A stretch of 41,555 bases of DNA from DATFJC01 sp964528795 (GCA_964528795.1 CAZGUY010000003.1:1-41555); one strand, 5' to 3'. Counted from the first letter of the stretch, positions 24,315 through 34,074 are shown. Notes: generated by a model not told the origin, from the sequence alone. Numbers and translations: made by a program.

Positions 24315-25043
24315 ATGAATTTTTTATTAAGTATATTTAAAGATTCTTCCCTTGGTAGTATTTTGTATTTTCTAGTATTGTCAGGTGGCCCGGCTATTAT
24401 TTGGCTTTGGCTTTGTCTTTGGTTAGACAGAAAGCAACCTGAACCAAAATATCAAGTATTTAAAACATTTATAATAGGGGGATTGGTTACTATCCCTCTT
24501 TTGGTAGTAGCGGGTCTTTTAACAAACTTAATTAAGGAGTCATTTTTTTCTAGTATGTTAACTATTGTTTTGTTATCCTTTTTAATTGATGGGCTTGTTG
24601 AAGAATTTGCCAAATATGTTGTTTTAAGGGTTGGTATTGTAAGGTATGAATATTTTGATGAGCTTAAAGATGGTATGATTTATGGTATGATACTAGGACT
24701 GGGGTTTGCTTTTGTAGAAAACATTTTATATGGTTTATCAGTCGGAGTAGTAACTGGCACTTCCTTAGTTTTAATGCGAGGTTTTTCTACTACCTTACTA
24801 CATTTTTTAACAGGCGGAATAATTGGATTTTTTATTACTAAAACCTTAATAAGTTCAAAAAAGTATAAATATGTTAACTATTTTGGTCTTTTAATAGCTA
24901 TCTTGCTCCATGGGGGTTATAATCTAATTACTCGCTTAGGTTTGGGTTGGCATATTATTTTCCCAATTATAATTTTGTTTGTTACATATTTATATATCTT
25001 TAGTCACATGACACTACCCGACCCCTTAAATGCCAAGGAGTAA
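24315..25043 (+). CDS. PrsW-family intramembrane metalloprotease
   Basis: 242 residues with about seven hydrophobic segments. Motif 1, EEFAKY in a membrane context (DGLVEEFAKYVVLRV), motif 2 (GFAFVENILYG) and two His-containing helices (LLHFLTGGIIGF; LLHGGYNLI) define the PrsW/CPBP-like protease group. PrsW cleaves an anti-sigma factor in Bacillus; the target here is unknown. It is the only plus-strand gene between gatB and the right edge. Its end overlaps the convergent miaB gene by 44 bases. Confidence 0.88.
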   Translation: MNFLLSIFKDSSLGSILYFLVLSGGPAIIWLWLCLWLDRKQPEPKYQVFKTFIIGGLVTIPLLVVAGLLTNLIKESFFSSMLTIVLLSFLIDGLVEEFAKYVVLRVGIVRYEYFDELKDGMIYGMILGLGFAFVENILYGLSVGVVTGTSLVLMRGFSTTLLHFLTGGIIGFFITKTLISSKKYKYVNYFGLLIAILLHGGYNLITRLGLGWHIIFPIIILFVTYLYIFSHMTLPDPLNAKE

Positions 25044-26274
25044 CATGACAGATTTTACAGGTAATAAATTGACCTATTTTTAAATTTTTAGAATGAGATG
25101 TTATTTTTATATCTTTATTGTTTTTGGTTTCTCCAAAGAAACTGTTATTACGTTTTGAGGTTACAAGGACCTCAATTTTTTTATTTAAATATTTTTTATT
25201 GTTTTCAAGGGCATATTTTTTAAGGATTTTAGTAAGAATCTTTTCCCTTTTCTTTTTTTCTTTATGAGATACGTTATCATCTAAATTAGAAGCAGCTGTC
25301 ATTTTACGAGGGGAGTACTTGGCAATGTAGGCCATATCAAATTTAGCCCATTTAAAAAGATCGACTGTATTTTGAAATTGAGCTTTTGTTTCTCCTGGAA
25401 AACCAACTATCACATCGGTTGATATAGTAATATTTGGAATTTTTTTTCTTAATTTTTTAATAATTTCTTTATAATCTTCAATTTTATAATTTCGATTCAT
25501 GGCTTTTAATATTTTATTATCACCTGATTGAACAGCAAAGTGAAGATAATTTGTAATTTTATCTGAATTAGCCATAACATCTATTAAATCGTCAGATAAA
25601 TCTTTAGGGTGAGAGGATACAAAGTTTAACCAGAATTTACCATCTATTTTAATAATTCTTTTTAAGAGATCTGCGAAAGAAGTATTTTTATCTTTATAAG
25701 AGTTAACATTTTGTCCTAAAAGGACGATTTTTTTTATATCTCTTTTCAGAATATCTTTAACTTCATTAATGATTTTATCAGCTGGTCTAGAAACTTCTCT
25801 TCCTCTTGTATGGGGAACAACACAATAGGAACAAAAATTATTGCAACCCGACATAATAGGAATAAATTCTGAAGTCTTTGATTCTTGTTTTGATTTAATA
25901 TTAAGATATTTAAAAGATTTATTTTCCCCTTTAAAGTCTTTGCCAGATAAAATTTCAGGTAAGTGGTGTATATTGTTTTTGTTAAATAGAATATCAAACC
26001 TTTTTCTAAACTTTTGTTTATCTTGGTCTAATATACAACCTGTTAAAGCAGTTTTGAGGTCTTGATTTTTCTTCCATTTAGAAAACTTATTTGCTAGACC
26101 ATATACTCTATCTACAGCTGACTGGCGCACTGAACACATATTAACTATAACAAGATTTGCCTTTTCAGGTTTTTCAACTGGTTTATAGTTATTTTTTTCT
26201 AATATAGTTTTTATTTTTTGACTATCTGATTTATTCATCTGACAGCCAAATGTATAAATATAGTATTTTTTCAT
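25000..26274 (-). CDS. miaB: tRNA-2-methylthio-N6-dimethylallyladenosine synthase (MiaB type)
   Basis: 424 residues. KYYIYTFGCQMNKSDS with the 'GCQMN' form and NMCSVR indicate MiaB rather than MtaB. The third auxiliary-cluster Cys is in LTGCIL. The radical-SAM motif is CNNFCSYC in MSGCNNFCSYCVVPHTRGRE. A C-terminal TRAM domain follows. It adds a methylthio group to i6A37, the product of MiaA encoded nearby on the same strand. It overlaps the end of the prsW gene, and a terminator separates it from the gene upstream. Confidence 0.92.
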   Translation of the reverse strand: MKKYYIYTFGCQMNKSDSQKIKTILEKNNYKPVEKPEKANLVIVNMCSVRQSAVDRVYGLANKFSKWKKNQDLKTALTGCILDQDKQKFRKRFDILFNKNNIHHLPEILSGKDFKGENKSFKYLNIKSKQESKTSEFIPIMSGCNNFCSYCVVPHTRGREVSRPADKIINEVKDILKRDIKKIVLLGQNVNSYKDKNTSFADLLKRIIKIDGKFWLNFVSSHPKDLSDDLIDVMANSDKITNYLHFAVQSGDNKILKAMNRNYKIEDYKEIIKKLRKKIPNITISTDVIVGFPGETKAQFQNTVDLFKWAKFDMAYIAKYSPRKMTAASNLDDNVSHKEKKKREKILTKILKKYALENNKKYLNKKIEVLVTSKRNNSFFGETKNNKDIKITSHSKNLKIGQFITCKICHVTPWHLRGRVVSCD

Positions 26275-26294
26275 GGATTTATTTATTAGATAAC

Positions 26295-26321
26295 AAAAAG
26301 GGGTTAAAATAGCCCCTTTTT
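26295..26321 (-). terminator. Terminator after the dnaE/DUF5667 operon
   Basis: AAAAAGGGG (26295-26303), loop of 9, CCCCTTTTT (26313-26321). The structure is symmetrical, so it may act on both strands. It lies between the DUF5667 gene and miaB. Confidence 0.8.
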
Positions 26322-26348
26322 GTATTTAAGTTATATCTAAGTAAAACT

Positions 26349-29327
26349 TTATTTGAATAGTTTAATAATTTTTTCAAATATGGAACCAGTGGAACCTGCA
26401 TTTTGGTCTCGACCTTGCTGGGATTCAGGTTTTTGAGGGGAATGTTCTTCTGGGTTTCTTTTCATGTCTTGATCGCGATCTTGGGTTTGATTTACATTGC
26501 CACTTTCTTCCTTTTCTACGTTTTCTTGGATTCTTTCATTTGTTCTTATTTCTGTTTTTGTCTCCTCCTGAGTGTTAGATGTATTCACTTCGTCTAGTGT
26601 ATTAACTTCAGGTTTCTCTGGAACGTCGTCCTTGTTAATTGAGCCTTCTTGGGGTTGATTGCTATTTTTTTTACTAGGACACTGATCAATCTTTTGCCAG
26701 CCCTCTGGAACATCACAGGGGGTAGGAAATTTTTTACAGACTTCACCTTTCATAGCTGGTGTTATTACTTGAGCGCAAGGTCCGCTATTTTCTGGCGAGG
26801 AGGAAGGTGGGCGAGGAGGTAGACTTTCAGGTCTTTGTCTATAGCTTTCTTCTTTCTCCCTTTCATTGTCGCGTTCTCTTTCCAGGTCTCTTTCTCTTTC
26901 TTGAGATTGATCCTTATCAGTTTTTCTTTCTTGTTCCATGTCTCTTTCTTGTTCCATGTCTCTTTCTTGTTCCATGTCTCTTTCTTGTTCCATGTCTCTT
27001 TCCATATCTTGTTCTTGTTCCATATCGCGCTCAGGTCTTGTTTGGTCAATTTGGGGCGGTTGGCGAATTCCTTCTTGCAAATTTTTACTAACTTCTAAAA
27101 GCATCTCTACAGGAACTTGTTTAATCCTTTGTTTGATGTCATCTGGAACGTTTTCGAGATTCTCTTTAATTTGATTAATTCTTTCTTGACTAAGGCTAGT
27201 TTGTTCAAGGTATGATTCAATGTCAAAGTCTTCTAAGTCTTGACTAGGTTTATCTTGCCCTTGTTTTTGACCGGGGGATTGGCCTCTTCCTTCTTGGGAA
27301 GGACTTGGTGAGGGGAGGTCTTTAGCAGGGATTTTATCTTTATATTCTTGTATAATTTCTTCTATTTTGCCTTGTTCAAGTTTTTCTTTAATATCTTGGA
27401 CTTCTTTCTCATTTAAAACCCCGGAATCTATGAGATCTTGAAGTATTTTTTGGCCTTGTTGTTCTATATCTCTAGCGTGTTCTCTAACTCGATCTTGCTC
27501 CATAATGGTTTGGGCCTCAAATTTTTTAACAGCTCTATAAGCGTTATTAGTTATATTCATAGTAGCAGTTGAAATACCGAAAGCTTCTCCATATTTTTCT
27601 TGTTCTATTGCCTTTTGGGCTGATTGCAATTTATTTTGAGCTTCCTCCATTAAATTTAATACAGGACCTTGTTTAAGGGAGGCTTCAAATTTAGGATATT
27701 CGTTTTGTAATTTTTGAAAGTGTTCTTTTAAATCAGAGAGTTGCTTATTTGCTTTTTCTAATTGTTTTCTTGCTTTTTCTTGATTGACTTGATTCATATA
27801 CTTTTGTCTTTTTTGTTCTAATTCTCTATCAATCTCAGGGGCTCTTTCTCGAACCATTTGTCTTATTTCTCTATTTTGTTCTAATTTTTCTTTTAGACTT
27901 TCAATTTTTTCTGGATCTTTACTAGTTTCTATTTTTCTTTTTAAATTTTCAATTTGAGCTTGAAGCATTTCTCCTTTTAAACGAGAGTCAGAAATCATTC
28001 TTTGGGCTGTTTCCATAGCTTCAGGAGAAGAGCCAGCAATTTCTTTTAACATTTCATCTTTGTTATTTACTGGGGCAGAATTAATTTTGTTCTCGATTTC
28101 TTTATTTACCTCTTCAATCATTTGCTTTACAAAATCTTTATCTTCCTCGGATACGTTTTCTTCTATTTCGTTTAAGATCTGAAGTTTATTAATATTTGCA
28201 TTTTCTTTTGCTTGTTCTAATATTTTCTTTCTTTCTTCAACGCTTTTAGCATTTTTCATTTTCTTTCTAAAATTATTAAGAGCTTGATGTTTAGCATTCA
28301 TAACTTTTTCTACTAATCCAGGTGCAATATCTTCTTCTAACTCTTGGATAGTGCCTAGATTATCCATGTCGCCATTTTGTAAAGATTCTAAAACATTTTC
28401 TTTGTTTTGGATTCTATTTTCAATTTCTTTCATAACCCTTTCTCTGGCTTTTTCAACTTGTTCTTTTATGTCTTTTGAGGATCCTTTTTCAAGCTTTTGA
28501 AGAAGCTGAAAGTGGGTGACATCATTTCCACCAGCACTATCAATATATTCATCAAACTTTTTTCTTTGTTCTGGTGGCATATTTTTCAATTTTTCTTTAA
28601 AACTAGATAAAGTGTAATTATTAGATTCTTCTATAATATCTTTTATTTTTTCTGGGGAATGATTTTGAATTCTTTTAAGAATAGCCATATCTTTAAATTC
28701 TTGGAAAGTATCACCTTTTTGATTTTTAACGCTGTCTTGAATTTGCTTTCTTAAAGTTTTTTCGTCGGCTGAGCTGGACAAGATTTGGGCATTATTTTGG
28801 TTAGCTTTTTCTCTTGCTTTTCTAATTCTTTCCTTAACTTCTTTTGAAATATTTTTTTCAATATTGTCTAATAATCTATTTTGTTTAAGTGTTTGGTCTA
28901 GTGTCTTTTTAACAAACTCTTTATCTTGTTCTTTTATTTTTTCTTTTGCTCGTTTAGCAATTCGAGAAACATCTTCTACATTTCTTTGATATCTTTCAAT
29001 GCTTTTAGAAACAATTTCTGAATTTTTCTTTTCTTTGGCTAACTCTTTTGCTTCTAGTATTTTTTGATTTGCATACTTCATTTTTAATTGAGCTTTTTTT
29101 ACTGGGTTAAAAGTCAAGGCAGATCTGACACCTTGAAAAGCGTTTTTGAAAAAATAAAAAGGACTTGTTGGTAAAAGTCCCGGGTCTTCTACTTCAAGAC
29201 CTTTAGTTGTAACACTTTTGTCTATTCCTGCATCAGGAGTTTGGGTTTGAGCTTTAATTTTGGACATAGGCGCCAAAATTAAGCCCAATGCTATAATAAT
29301 GGTAAAAACCAAAATTTTCTTGTTCAT
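26349..29327 (-). CDS. Large exported coiled-coil protein with DUF5667 domain and C-terminal Cys-rich module
   Basis: 992 residues. A signal peptide (about 1-26, ending SKIKA) is followed by a DUF5667-type segment (DPGLLPTSPFYFFKNAFQG...LKMKYANQKILEAKEL, about 50-95). Then comes a very long Lys/Glu/Gln-rich region predicted to be helical and coiled. Near residues 776-800 a hexapeptide RDMEQE is repeated, encoded by four exact 18-base repeats. A Pro/Ser-rich hinge leads to a small Cys module (GPCAQVITPAMKGEVC...TPCDVPEGW...QCP, about 850-885). No C-terminal membrane anchor is visible. It is probably a surface or periplasmic structural protein of unknown function. Confidence 0.8.
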   Translation of the reverse strand: MNKKILVFTIIIALGLILAPMSKIKAQTQTPDAGIDKSVTTKGLEVEDPGLLPTSPFYFFKNAFQGVRSALTFNPVKKAQLKMKYANQKILEAKELAKEKKNSEIVSKSIERYQRNVEDVSRIAKRAKEKIKEQDKEFVKKTLDQTLKQNRLLDNIEKNISKEVKERIRKAREKANQNNAQILSSSADEKTLRKQIQDSVKNQKGDTFQEFKDMAILKRIQNHSPEKIKDIIEESNNYTLSSFKEKLKNMPPEQRKKFDEYIDSAGGNDVTHFQLLQKLEKGSSKDIKEQVEKARERVMKEIENRIQNKENVLESLQNGDMDNLGTIQELEEDIAPGLVEKVMNAKHQALNNFRKKMKNAKSVEERKKILEQAKENANINKLQILNEIEENVSEEDKDFVKQMIEEVNKEIENKINSAPVNNKDEMLKEIAGSSPEAMETAQRMISDSRLKGEMLQAQIENLKRKIETSKDPEKIESLKEKLEQNREIRQMVRERAPEIDRELEQKRQKYMNQVNQEKARKQLEKANKQLSDLKEHFQKLQNEYPKFEASLKQGPVLNLMEEAQNKLQSAQKAIEQEKYGEAFGISTATMNITNNAYRAVKKFEAQTIMEQDRVREHARDIEQQGQKILQDLIDSGVLNEKEVQDIKEKLEQGKIEEIIQEYKDKIPAKDLPSPSPSQEGRGQSPGQKQGQDKPSQDLEDFDIESYLEQTSLSQERINQIKENLENVPDDIKQRIKQVPVEMLLEVSKNLQEGIRQPPQIDQTRPERDMEQEQDMERDMEQERDMEQERDMEQERDMEQERKTDKDQSQERERDLERERDNEREKEESYRQRPESLPPRPPSSSPENSGPCAQVITPAMKGEVCKKFPTPCDVPEGWQKIDQCPSKKNSNQPQEGSINKDDVPEKPEVNTLDEVNTSNTQEETKTEIRTNERIQENVEKEESGNVNQTQDRDQDMKRNPEEHSPQKPESQQGRDQNAGSTGSIFEKIIKLFK
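26927..26998. repeat. Four perfect 18-bp tandem repeats
   Basis: The plus-strand unit TTTCTTGTTCCATGTCTC is repeated four times without change inside the DUF5667 gene, with degenerate copies on either side. It encodes RDMEQE repeats and is a likely site of copy-number change by slippage, in units that keep the reading frame. Confidence 0.95.
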
Positions 29328-29347
29328 AATTTTTTTGATTAAAGTAC

Positions 29348-30481
29348 TTATTTAATATTTAAAATTTTAATATTAATTTTTTCTGGATTATTAGGAAGCT
29401 GTCTTTTTATAATAGGAGGCCAAATTGAAATATTAACATTTTTTATTTCTTTAAAGCTTAAAAGGTAATTTTTAACTTCCTTTATATCTTGGCTTTTAAT
29501 TTTTGATTTGTCAATAAGAGAAGCATCTTTTGTAATGGTAGTATAGCCTCTGAGCTGAACTTCTAATTGAGCTTGGTTATTTTTAGCATTATAACTTATT
29601 AAGCGATAGGATAAACTATCTGGCTCAATAGCAGCAAGTTTTTCTCCTTTTTTAATTTTTTCTTGTAAAACCTTTTTAGCCTGGTCTAATAAGTTCGATT
29701 CCTTAACGGCAACAGCCCCAACTTTTAATTTCATATTAACCTTAAATTGTGATCTTTCATCACCGGGAGTAACATTAGTGCTTTTATCAACTACTTCTGA
29801 TTTAACTACCACCTGAAAACCTGATTCAGGGATTTGTTGTTTAATTTCTTTTAAACCCGTATTGTAAAGTTGATCTTTTAGTTCATTGTAAGCATTAGTA
29901 ATATCAGCTTGCATTACAACGCCAGATTCTTTTACTCCCCCTGTCATAGGTTTAGAGCTTTTAGCAATAATTCCTTCTTTTAAAACTTGACTTTGAAGGC
30001 CGGGAATTGTAAATGTGGTTGGTCCTATATCATACTGACCACCCATTTTATCAGCCCTTACTAAAACATCAGTTTCTCCCTTAGAAGGAATATGAATTCT
30101 ATTAACAGCTCTATAGATTAAGCCGTTAGGAGATTTGAATCTAGTTCCAGCTACAAAATTAATAGTATTCCAAGTAGTATTGTTTAAATGAATTGTACCT
30201 TCTGCATAATCTTCCATACTAACAGTGGCTTCAGCCTTTTTAGTTGCTTGAGCTTCTTGAATAGTTTCAAAAACTTTACCGGTAATTGAGTTATTATTTT
30301 GAGCACTACCAATTTGAGCCTTAAAGGTAGTGTCTATGTCGTTAGGTTGGGGAGTTATAGTAATTGTTGTTTTAAAAGAAGTTTGAAACAAACCAAAAAT
30401 CGTGCCTATTAAAACTAGAACTACTAGGCCTGAAAATACAATTATTATTTTTTTGTGTGGAGAAAGAAAAACTGAAGGCAT
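29348..30481 (-). CDS. Membrane-anchored baseplate-J-like protein
   Basis: 377 residues. A short basic leader (SPHKK) and one membrane helix (about 12-33) are followed by an extracytoplasmic region rich in beta strands. The segment GTIHLNNTTWNTINFVAGTRFKSPNGLIYRAVNRIHIP resembles the baseplate J/gp47 fold in proteins often seen in CPR genomes. No other phage tail gene is present, so a tail function is unlikely. It lies 20 bases behind dnaE and 20 bases before the DUF5667 gene, so it is probably in one transcript with an exported partner. The function is unknown. Confidence 0.65.
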   Translation of the reverse strand: MPSVFLSPHKKIIIVFSGLVVLVLIGTIFGLFQTSFKTTITITPQPNDIDTTFKAQIGSAQNNNSITGKVFETIQEAQATKKAEATVSMEDYAEGTIHLNNTTWNTINFVAGTRFKSPNGLIYRAVNRIHIPSKGETDVLVRADKMGGQYDIGPTTFTIPGLQSQVLKEGIIAKSSKPMTGGVKESGVVMQADITNAYNELKDQLYNTGLKEIKQQIPESGFQVVVKSEVVDKSTNVTPGDERSQFKVNMKLKVGAVAVKESNLLDQAKKVLQEKIKKGEKLAAIEPDSLSYRLISYNAKNNQAQLEVQLRGYTTITKDASLIDKSKIKSQDIKEVKNYLLSFKEIKNVNISIWPPIIKRQLPNNPEKINIKILNIK

Positions 30482-30501
30482 AACTTTTTTATTATAAAGT
30501 A

Positions 30502-33500
30502 TTATTCTTCTTTTAACAAGAGGTCATCTAAAAGATCAGTTGTAACAGGTCTTACTTTTTTAGCAATTATTTTTAATTTACCATCTTTATCAGAAGGATT
30601 ACCTATAATAGAGACCATTTTGTTTTCTTCCCAAAGCTCGGTAGTAGAAGAATATATATTGGGGAAAATTATAACTTCGACTTCGCTTGTGGTATCTTCG
30701 ATTGTTACAAAAAGCATTGTATTTTTATTAGAAGTGACATTTTTGCTTATTTCAGTAATAATTCCAGCTACTTTAACCTTATTATTTTTAGATATTTTAT
30801 CTTTAAAAAATTTATCTTTAATATCTTTTATTCTATCAGCATATTTGTAAAGCACCTTTTCATATTGTTCTAATGGGTGACCAGAAACAAATATACCTAA
30901 TAACTTTTTTTCCCATAATAATTTTTGTTTTTCTCCGGCCGGCTTTGTGTCTCTGAGGTGAAGCTTAGATTGCTTATCTGACATTGAAAAGAGGGAAGAC
31001 TGACCATTTTTTTCTTCTTTTCTCTTTTTCTTAGCAAAACTCAAAAGCGTATTCATATTTTTTAAGATTTTGTTTCTTTCAGCTAAAGAATCCATTGCTC
31101 CACTTTTGGTTAAACTTTCTAATGATTTTTTGTTTAAATCCTTGGTTTTTACTCGCGAAAGAAAACCTTCTAAGGTTTGATAAGCTCCATTTTCTTTTCT
31201 TTCTTTAATAATAGTTTCTACAATTCCCGTACCTACATTTTTAATTGCTAAGAGCCCAAATCTTATTGTTTTGTCATCAACAACGGTAAAGTTTTTAAAA
31301 CTCTCGTTAACATCAGGAGGTAAAACTTCGATGCCCATTTTATTAGCTCCTTCTACTTCTAAAGGAATCTTGTCAGTATTAGTTTGGTCAGAAGTTAAAA
31401 GGGCAGCCATAAATTCAGTTGGGTAATTAGCTTTAAGGTAGGCAGTTTGGTAAGCAATCATTGCATAACAAGTAGCGTGACTTTTATTAAAGCCATAATC
31501 AGCAAAAGGTTCTATAAAGGCAAAAATCTTTTTAGCTGTTTTTTTCTTAATTCCATTATCAACACAACCAGAAATAAATTTTTCTTTTTGTTTTTTTAAT
31601 AATTTAGGAATCTTTTTTCCAATTGCCTTTCTTAAAACATCTGCTTCTGATAATGAAAAGCCAGCTAAATCTCTTGAAATTTGTAAAAGCTGCTCTTGGT
31701 AAATTGCTATTCCATAGGTTGGTTCTAAAATGGGTTTTAATTTTGGGTGTATATAGGTTGGTTTCCTTTTTCCGTGTTTACCAGCAATATAATCAGGGAT
31801 AAGTTTCATTGGACCTGGCCTGTAAAGAGCAACCATTGAAATAATATCATCGATTTCAGTAGGTTTTAGTTTTTTTAAATATTGTCTCATACCTGAAGAT
31901 TCTAATTGAAACACCCCAGTTGTATCTCCTTCTTGTAATAGTTTAAATGCTTTTTTGTCATCTAAGGGAATATTATCAATATTAATTTCTTTATCATGCC
32001 TAGCTTCTACGATGTTTAATGTGTTTTCAATAATGGTTAGATTTTTAAGACCCAAAAAATCCATTTTTAAAAGACCTAAATCTTCAATAGCATTTTTTTC
32101 ATATTGCGTAATAATAGTTTTTTCACCACCGCTTGAAACATCGTATTGAACCGGAACATAATTATCAATTTCTTTTGGAGTAATAAGCACCCCACAAGCA
32201 TGTTTTGAGGCATGGCGAGCCACTCCCTCTATTTTTTTAGCCATGTCAATAATTTCTTGGGCATCATTATTATCTTTGTACATCTTTTTAAATTCAGGAG
32301 AATTTTTCAAAGCCTCATCCAAGCTATCCCCAAAAGGAACTAACTTTGCTAGTCTATCACAAAAATTATATGAGTAATCTAAAACCCTTCCAACATCTCT
32401 TATTGAGCCCCTTGCTGCCATAGTTCCAAAAGTAATAATTTGAGCTACGTGATCTCTTCCGTATTTTTCTTCTACATATTCAATTACTTCATCTCTTCTT
32501 GCATCAGCAAAATCTAAATCAATATCTGGTAGAGCAATTCTCCCTTCAGTTAGGAAACGTTCAAATATAAGATCATATTTTAAGGGATCAATATTAGTGA
32601 TGCCTAAAATATAAGAAACAATAGAACCAGCCGCACTACCTCGACCTGGTCCTACAATAATTTCTTGTTCTTTAGCCCAATTTACAAAATCTTGAACAAT
32701 CAAAAAGTAAGATGAAAAACCTGTTTTTTTAATAATTTTTAATTCATGTTCAATTCTATCAATTACTTCTTTTGGTTTATCAGGATATCTTTCTTCCACC
32801 TTGTTATAAATCATTTCTTTTAATAATTCTGAGTAAGTTTTATCGTCTGGTTTAGGGTAGGGAGGAAGCTTTGGTTCGCCAAGTTCAATTTCTAAATTAC
32901 ATTTTTTAGCAATTTCTTCTGTATTTTTTATTGATTCTGGATGATCTTTAAAAGCTTTCTTTATTTTTTTAGGAGACTTAAAAGAATAGTCTTCGTCAAG
33001 CATTTTCATCCTATTATCATCCTTTTTCTTCTTTTTGGTTTGAAGACAAAGTAAAACATCTTGAGCATGCTTGTCTTCAGGTTCAGGGTAATGAATGTCA
33101 GCTGTTGCAACAGTAGGAATTTCGGTTTCTTTTGAGATTTTAAACATGTTTTTATTCACTTTTTTCTGCTCTTCCATTGAATGGGGTTGGACTTCTAAAT
33201 AAAAATTACCCTTACCAAAAATATCTTGGTAGGTAAGGGCTTTTTCTTTTGCTTTTTCAAAGCCATGGTTTAATATAGCTTGAGCTACTTCTCCTTGAAG
33301 ACAGCCACTCAGGGCAATAATACCTTTGTGATGTTTTTTTAAAACCTCAAGGTCAATTCTTGGTTTATAATAAAAACCCTCTAAATGAGCAATACTTGTC
33401 AGTTTAAGAAGGTTTTTGTAACCAGTTTTATTTTTAGCAAGTAAGGTTAAGTGGAATGGTTTTTTATCAATTTTAGCTCTTTTTTTCTCTAAGCCATGTC

Positions 33501-33708
33501 TAGCTACATAAGCTTCAACTCCAATAATAGGTTTTATATCTTTCTTTTTAGCCTTCTCATAAAATTCAATAGCGCCGTACATGACGCCATGATCAGTTAA
33601 AGCTACTGCATCCATGTTATATTTTTTTGCACAATCTATAATCTCATCTATTTTAGCTAAACCATCTAAAAGGGAGTAATGACTGTGAACATGAAGGTGG
33701 GTAAACAT
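30502..33708 (-). CDS. dnaE: DNA polymerase III subunit alpha
   Basis: 1068 residues. The PHP domain starts FTHLHVHSHYSLLDG and has ALTDHGVMYG. The polymerase active site has Asp residues in PDIDLDFADARRD and in LKMDFLGLKN. The C-terminal part contains an HhH segment (GLLAIKNVGTGIVETI) and an OB-fold (VKVAGIITEISKN). It is the replicative polymerase of the DnaE1 type. The gene heads a small operon with two exported-protein genes. The nearest clear upstream promoter precedes the small membrane-protein gene at 34104-34132. Confidence 0.97.
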   Translation of the reverse strand: MFTHLHVHSHYSLLDGLAKIDEIIDCAKKYNMDAVALTDHGVMYGAIEFYEKAKKKDIKPIIGVEAYVARHGLEKKRAKIDKKPFHLTLLAKNKTGYKNLLKLTSIAHLEGFYYKPRIDLEVLKKHHKGIIALSGCLQGEVAQAILNHGFEKAKEKALTYQDIFGKGNFYLEVQPHSMEEQKKVNKNMFKISKETEIPTVATADIHYPEPEDKHAQDVLLCLQTKKKKKDDNRMKMLDEDYSFKSPKKIKKAFKDHPESIKNTEEIAKKCNLEIELGEPKLPPYPKPDDKTYSELLKEMIYNKVEERYPDKPKEVIDRIEHELKIIKKTGFSSYFLIVQDFVNWAKEQEIIVGPGRGSAAGSIVSYILGITNIDPLKYDLIFERFLTEGRIALPDIDLDFADARRDEVIEYVEEKYGRDHVAQIITFGTMAARGSIRDVGRVLDYSYNFCDRLAKLVPFGDSLDEALKNSPEFKKMYKDNNDAQEIIDMAKKIEGVARHASKHACGVLITPKEIDNYVPVQYDVSSGGEKTIITQYEKNAIEDLGLLKMDFLGLKNLTIIENTLNIVEARHDKEINIDNIPLDDKKAFKLLQEGDTTGVFQLESSGMRQYLKKLKPTEIDDIISMVALYRPGPMKLIPDYIAGKHGKRKPTYIHPKLKPILEPTYGIAIYQEQLLQISRDLAGFSLSEADVLRKAIGKKIPKLLKKQKEKFISGCVDNGIKKKTAKKIFAFIEPFADYGFNKSHATCYAMIAYQTAYLKANYPTEFMAALLTSDQTNTDKIPLEVEGANKMGIEVLPPDVNESFKNFTVVDDKTIRFGLLAIKNVGTGIVETIIKERKENGAYQTLEGFLSRVKTKDLNKKSLESLTKSGAMDSLAERNKILKNMNTLLSFAKKKRKEEKNGQSSLFSMSDKQSKLHLRDTKPAGEKQKLLWEKKLLGIFVSGHPLEQYEKVLYKYADRIKDIKDKFFKDKISKNNKVKVAGIITEISKNVTSNKNTMLFVTIEDTTSEVEVIIFPNIYSSTTELWEENKMVSIIGNPSDKDGKLKIIAKKVRPVTTDLLDDLLLKEE

Positions 33709-33795
33709 ATTTATAATCTAAAATTAATCATTTAAAAAAAATAAATTAAAAGCTTTCAACCTTTAATTATCTATTTTAAAAAGAAAAGGTTTAAG

Positions 33796-34074
33796 TTATT
33801 TGTCGTTATCTTTCTTTTCTCTTTGATCTTTTAAAAAGCCCACTACTTCTTTTAAGGCTTTTACTACTAGGGTGATAATAGTGGAGTACTTAACTTTGTT
33901 TTGAAAGTTTTCAAAAAATCTGTCTAATTTTTCAGAGAACAAAGAAAGCTTTTTAGAGAATTTGGCAAGACGTAAGGCAATAATAATTGCTATTATTGCA
34001 ACCGCAAGAAAGAAAACTCCAACAACAATTACGGTAACACTACTAGTAGCATAAAAGAGATTTTGAAGAGACAT
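33796..34074 (-). CDS. Small single-span membrane protein, unknown function
   Basis: 92 residues. A hydrophobic helix spans about residues 11-35 and is followed by a basic amphipathic region (FSKKLSLFSEKLDRFFENF) and a charged tail. The architecture is like DUF948 proteins, but I cannot assign a family with certainty. It has its own good promoter directly upstream and may be co-transcribed with dnaE, 87 bases downstream. Confidence 0.7.
   Translation of the reverse strand: MSLQNLFYATSSVTVIVVGVFFLAVAIIAIIIALRLAKFSKKLSLFSEKLDRFFENFQNKVKYSTIITLVVKALKEVVGFLKDQREKKDNDK

Noticed and set aside
26927..26998. Regular short repeats as a possible CRISPR array
   Set aside because: The units are 18 bases, directly adjacent without spacers, and in frame within a coding sequence.
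26759..27174. Several overlapping plus-strand open frames rich in Phe/Leu/Ser
   Set aside because: They arise from the 18-base tandem repeats and the biased codon use of the minus-strand coiled-coil gene; no promoter, start context or family similarity supports them.
29348..30481. Prophage or tailocin remnant
   Set aside because: Only a baseplate-J-like fold is present; no other tail, capsid, lysis or integrase gene lies nearby, and the protein has a membrane anchor.
33715..33795. Inverted repeat between dnaE and the small membrane gene (AACCTTT...AAAGGTT)
   Set aside because: The stem is short, the loop long and there is no T-run, so neither a terminator nor an operator can be supported.
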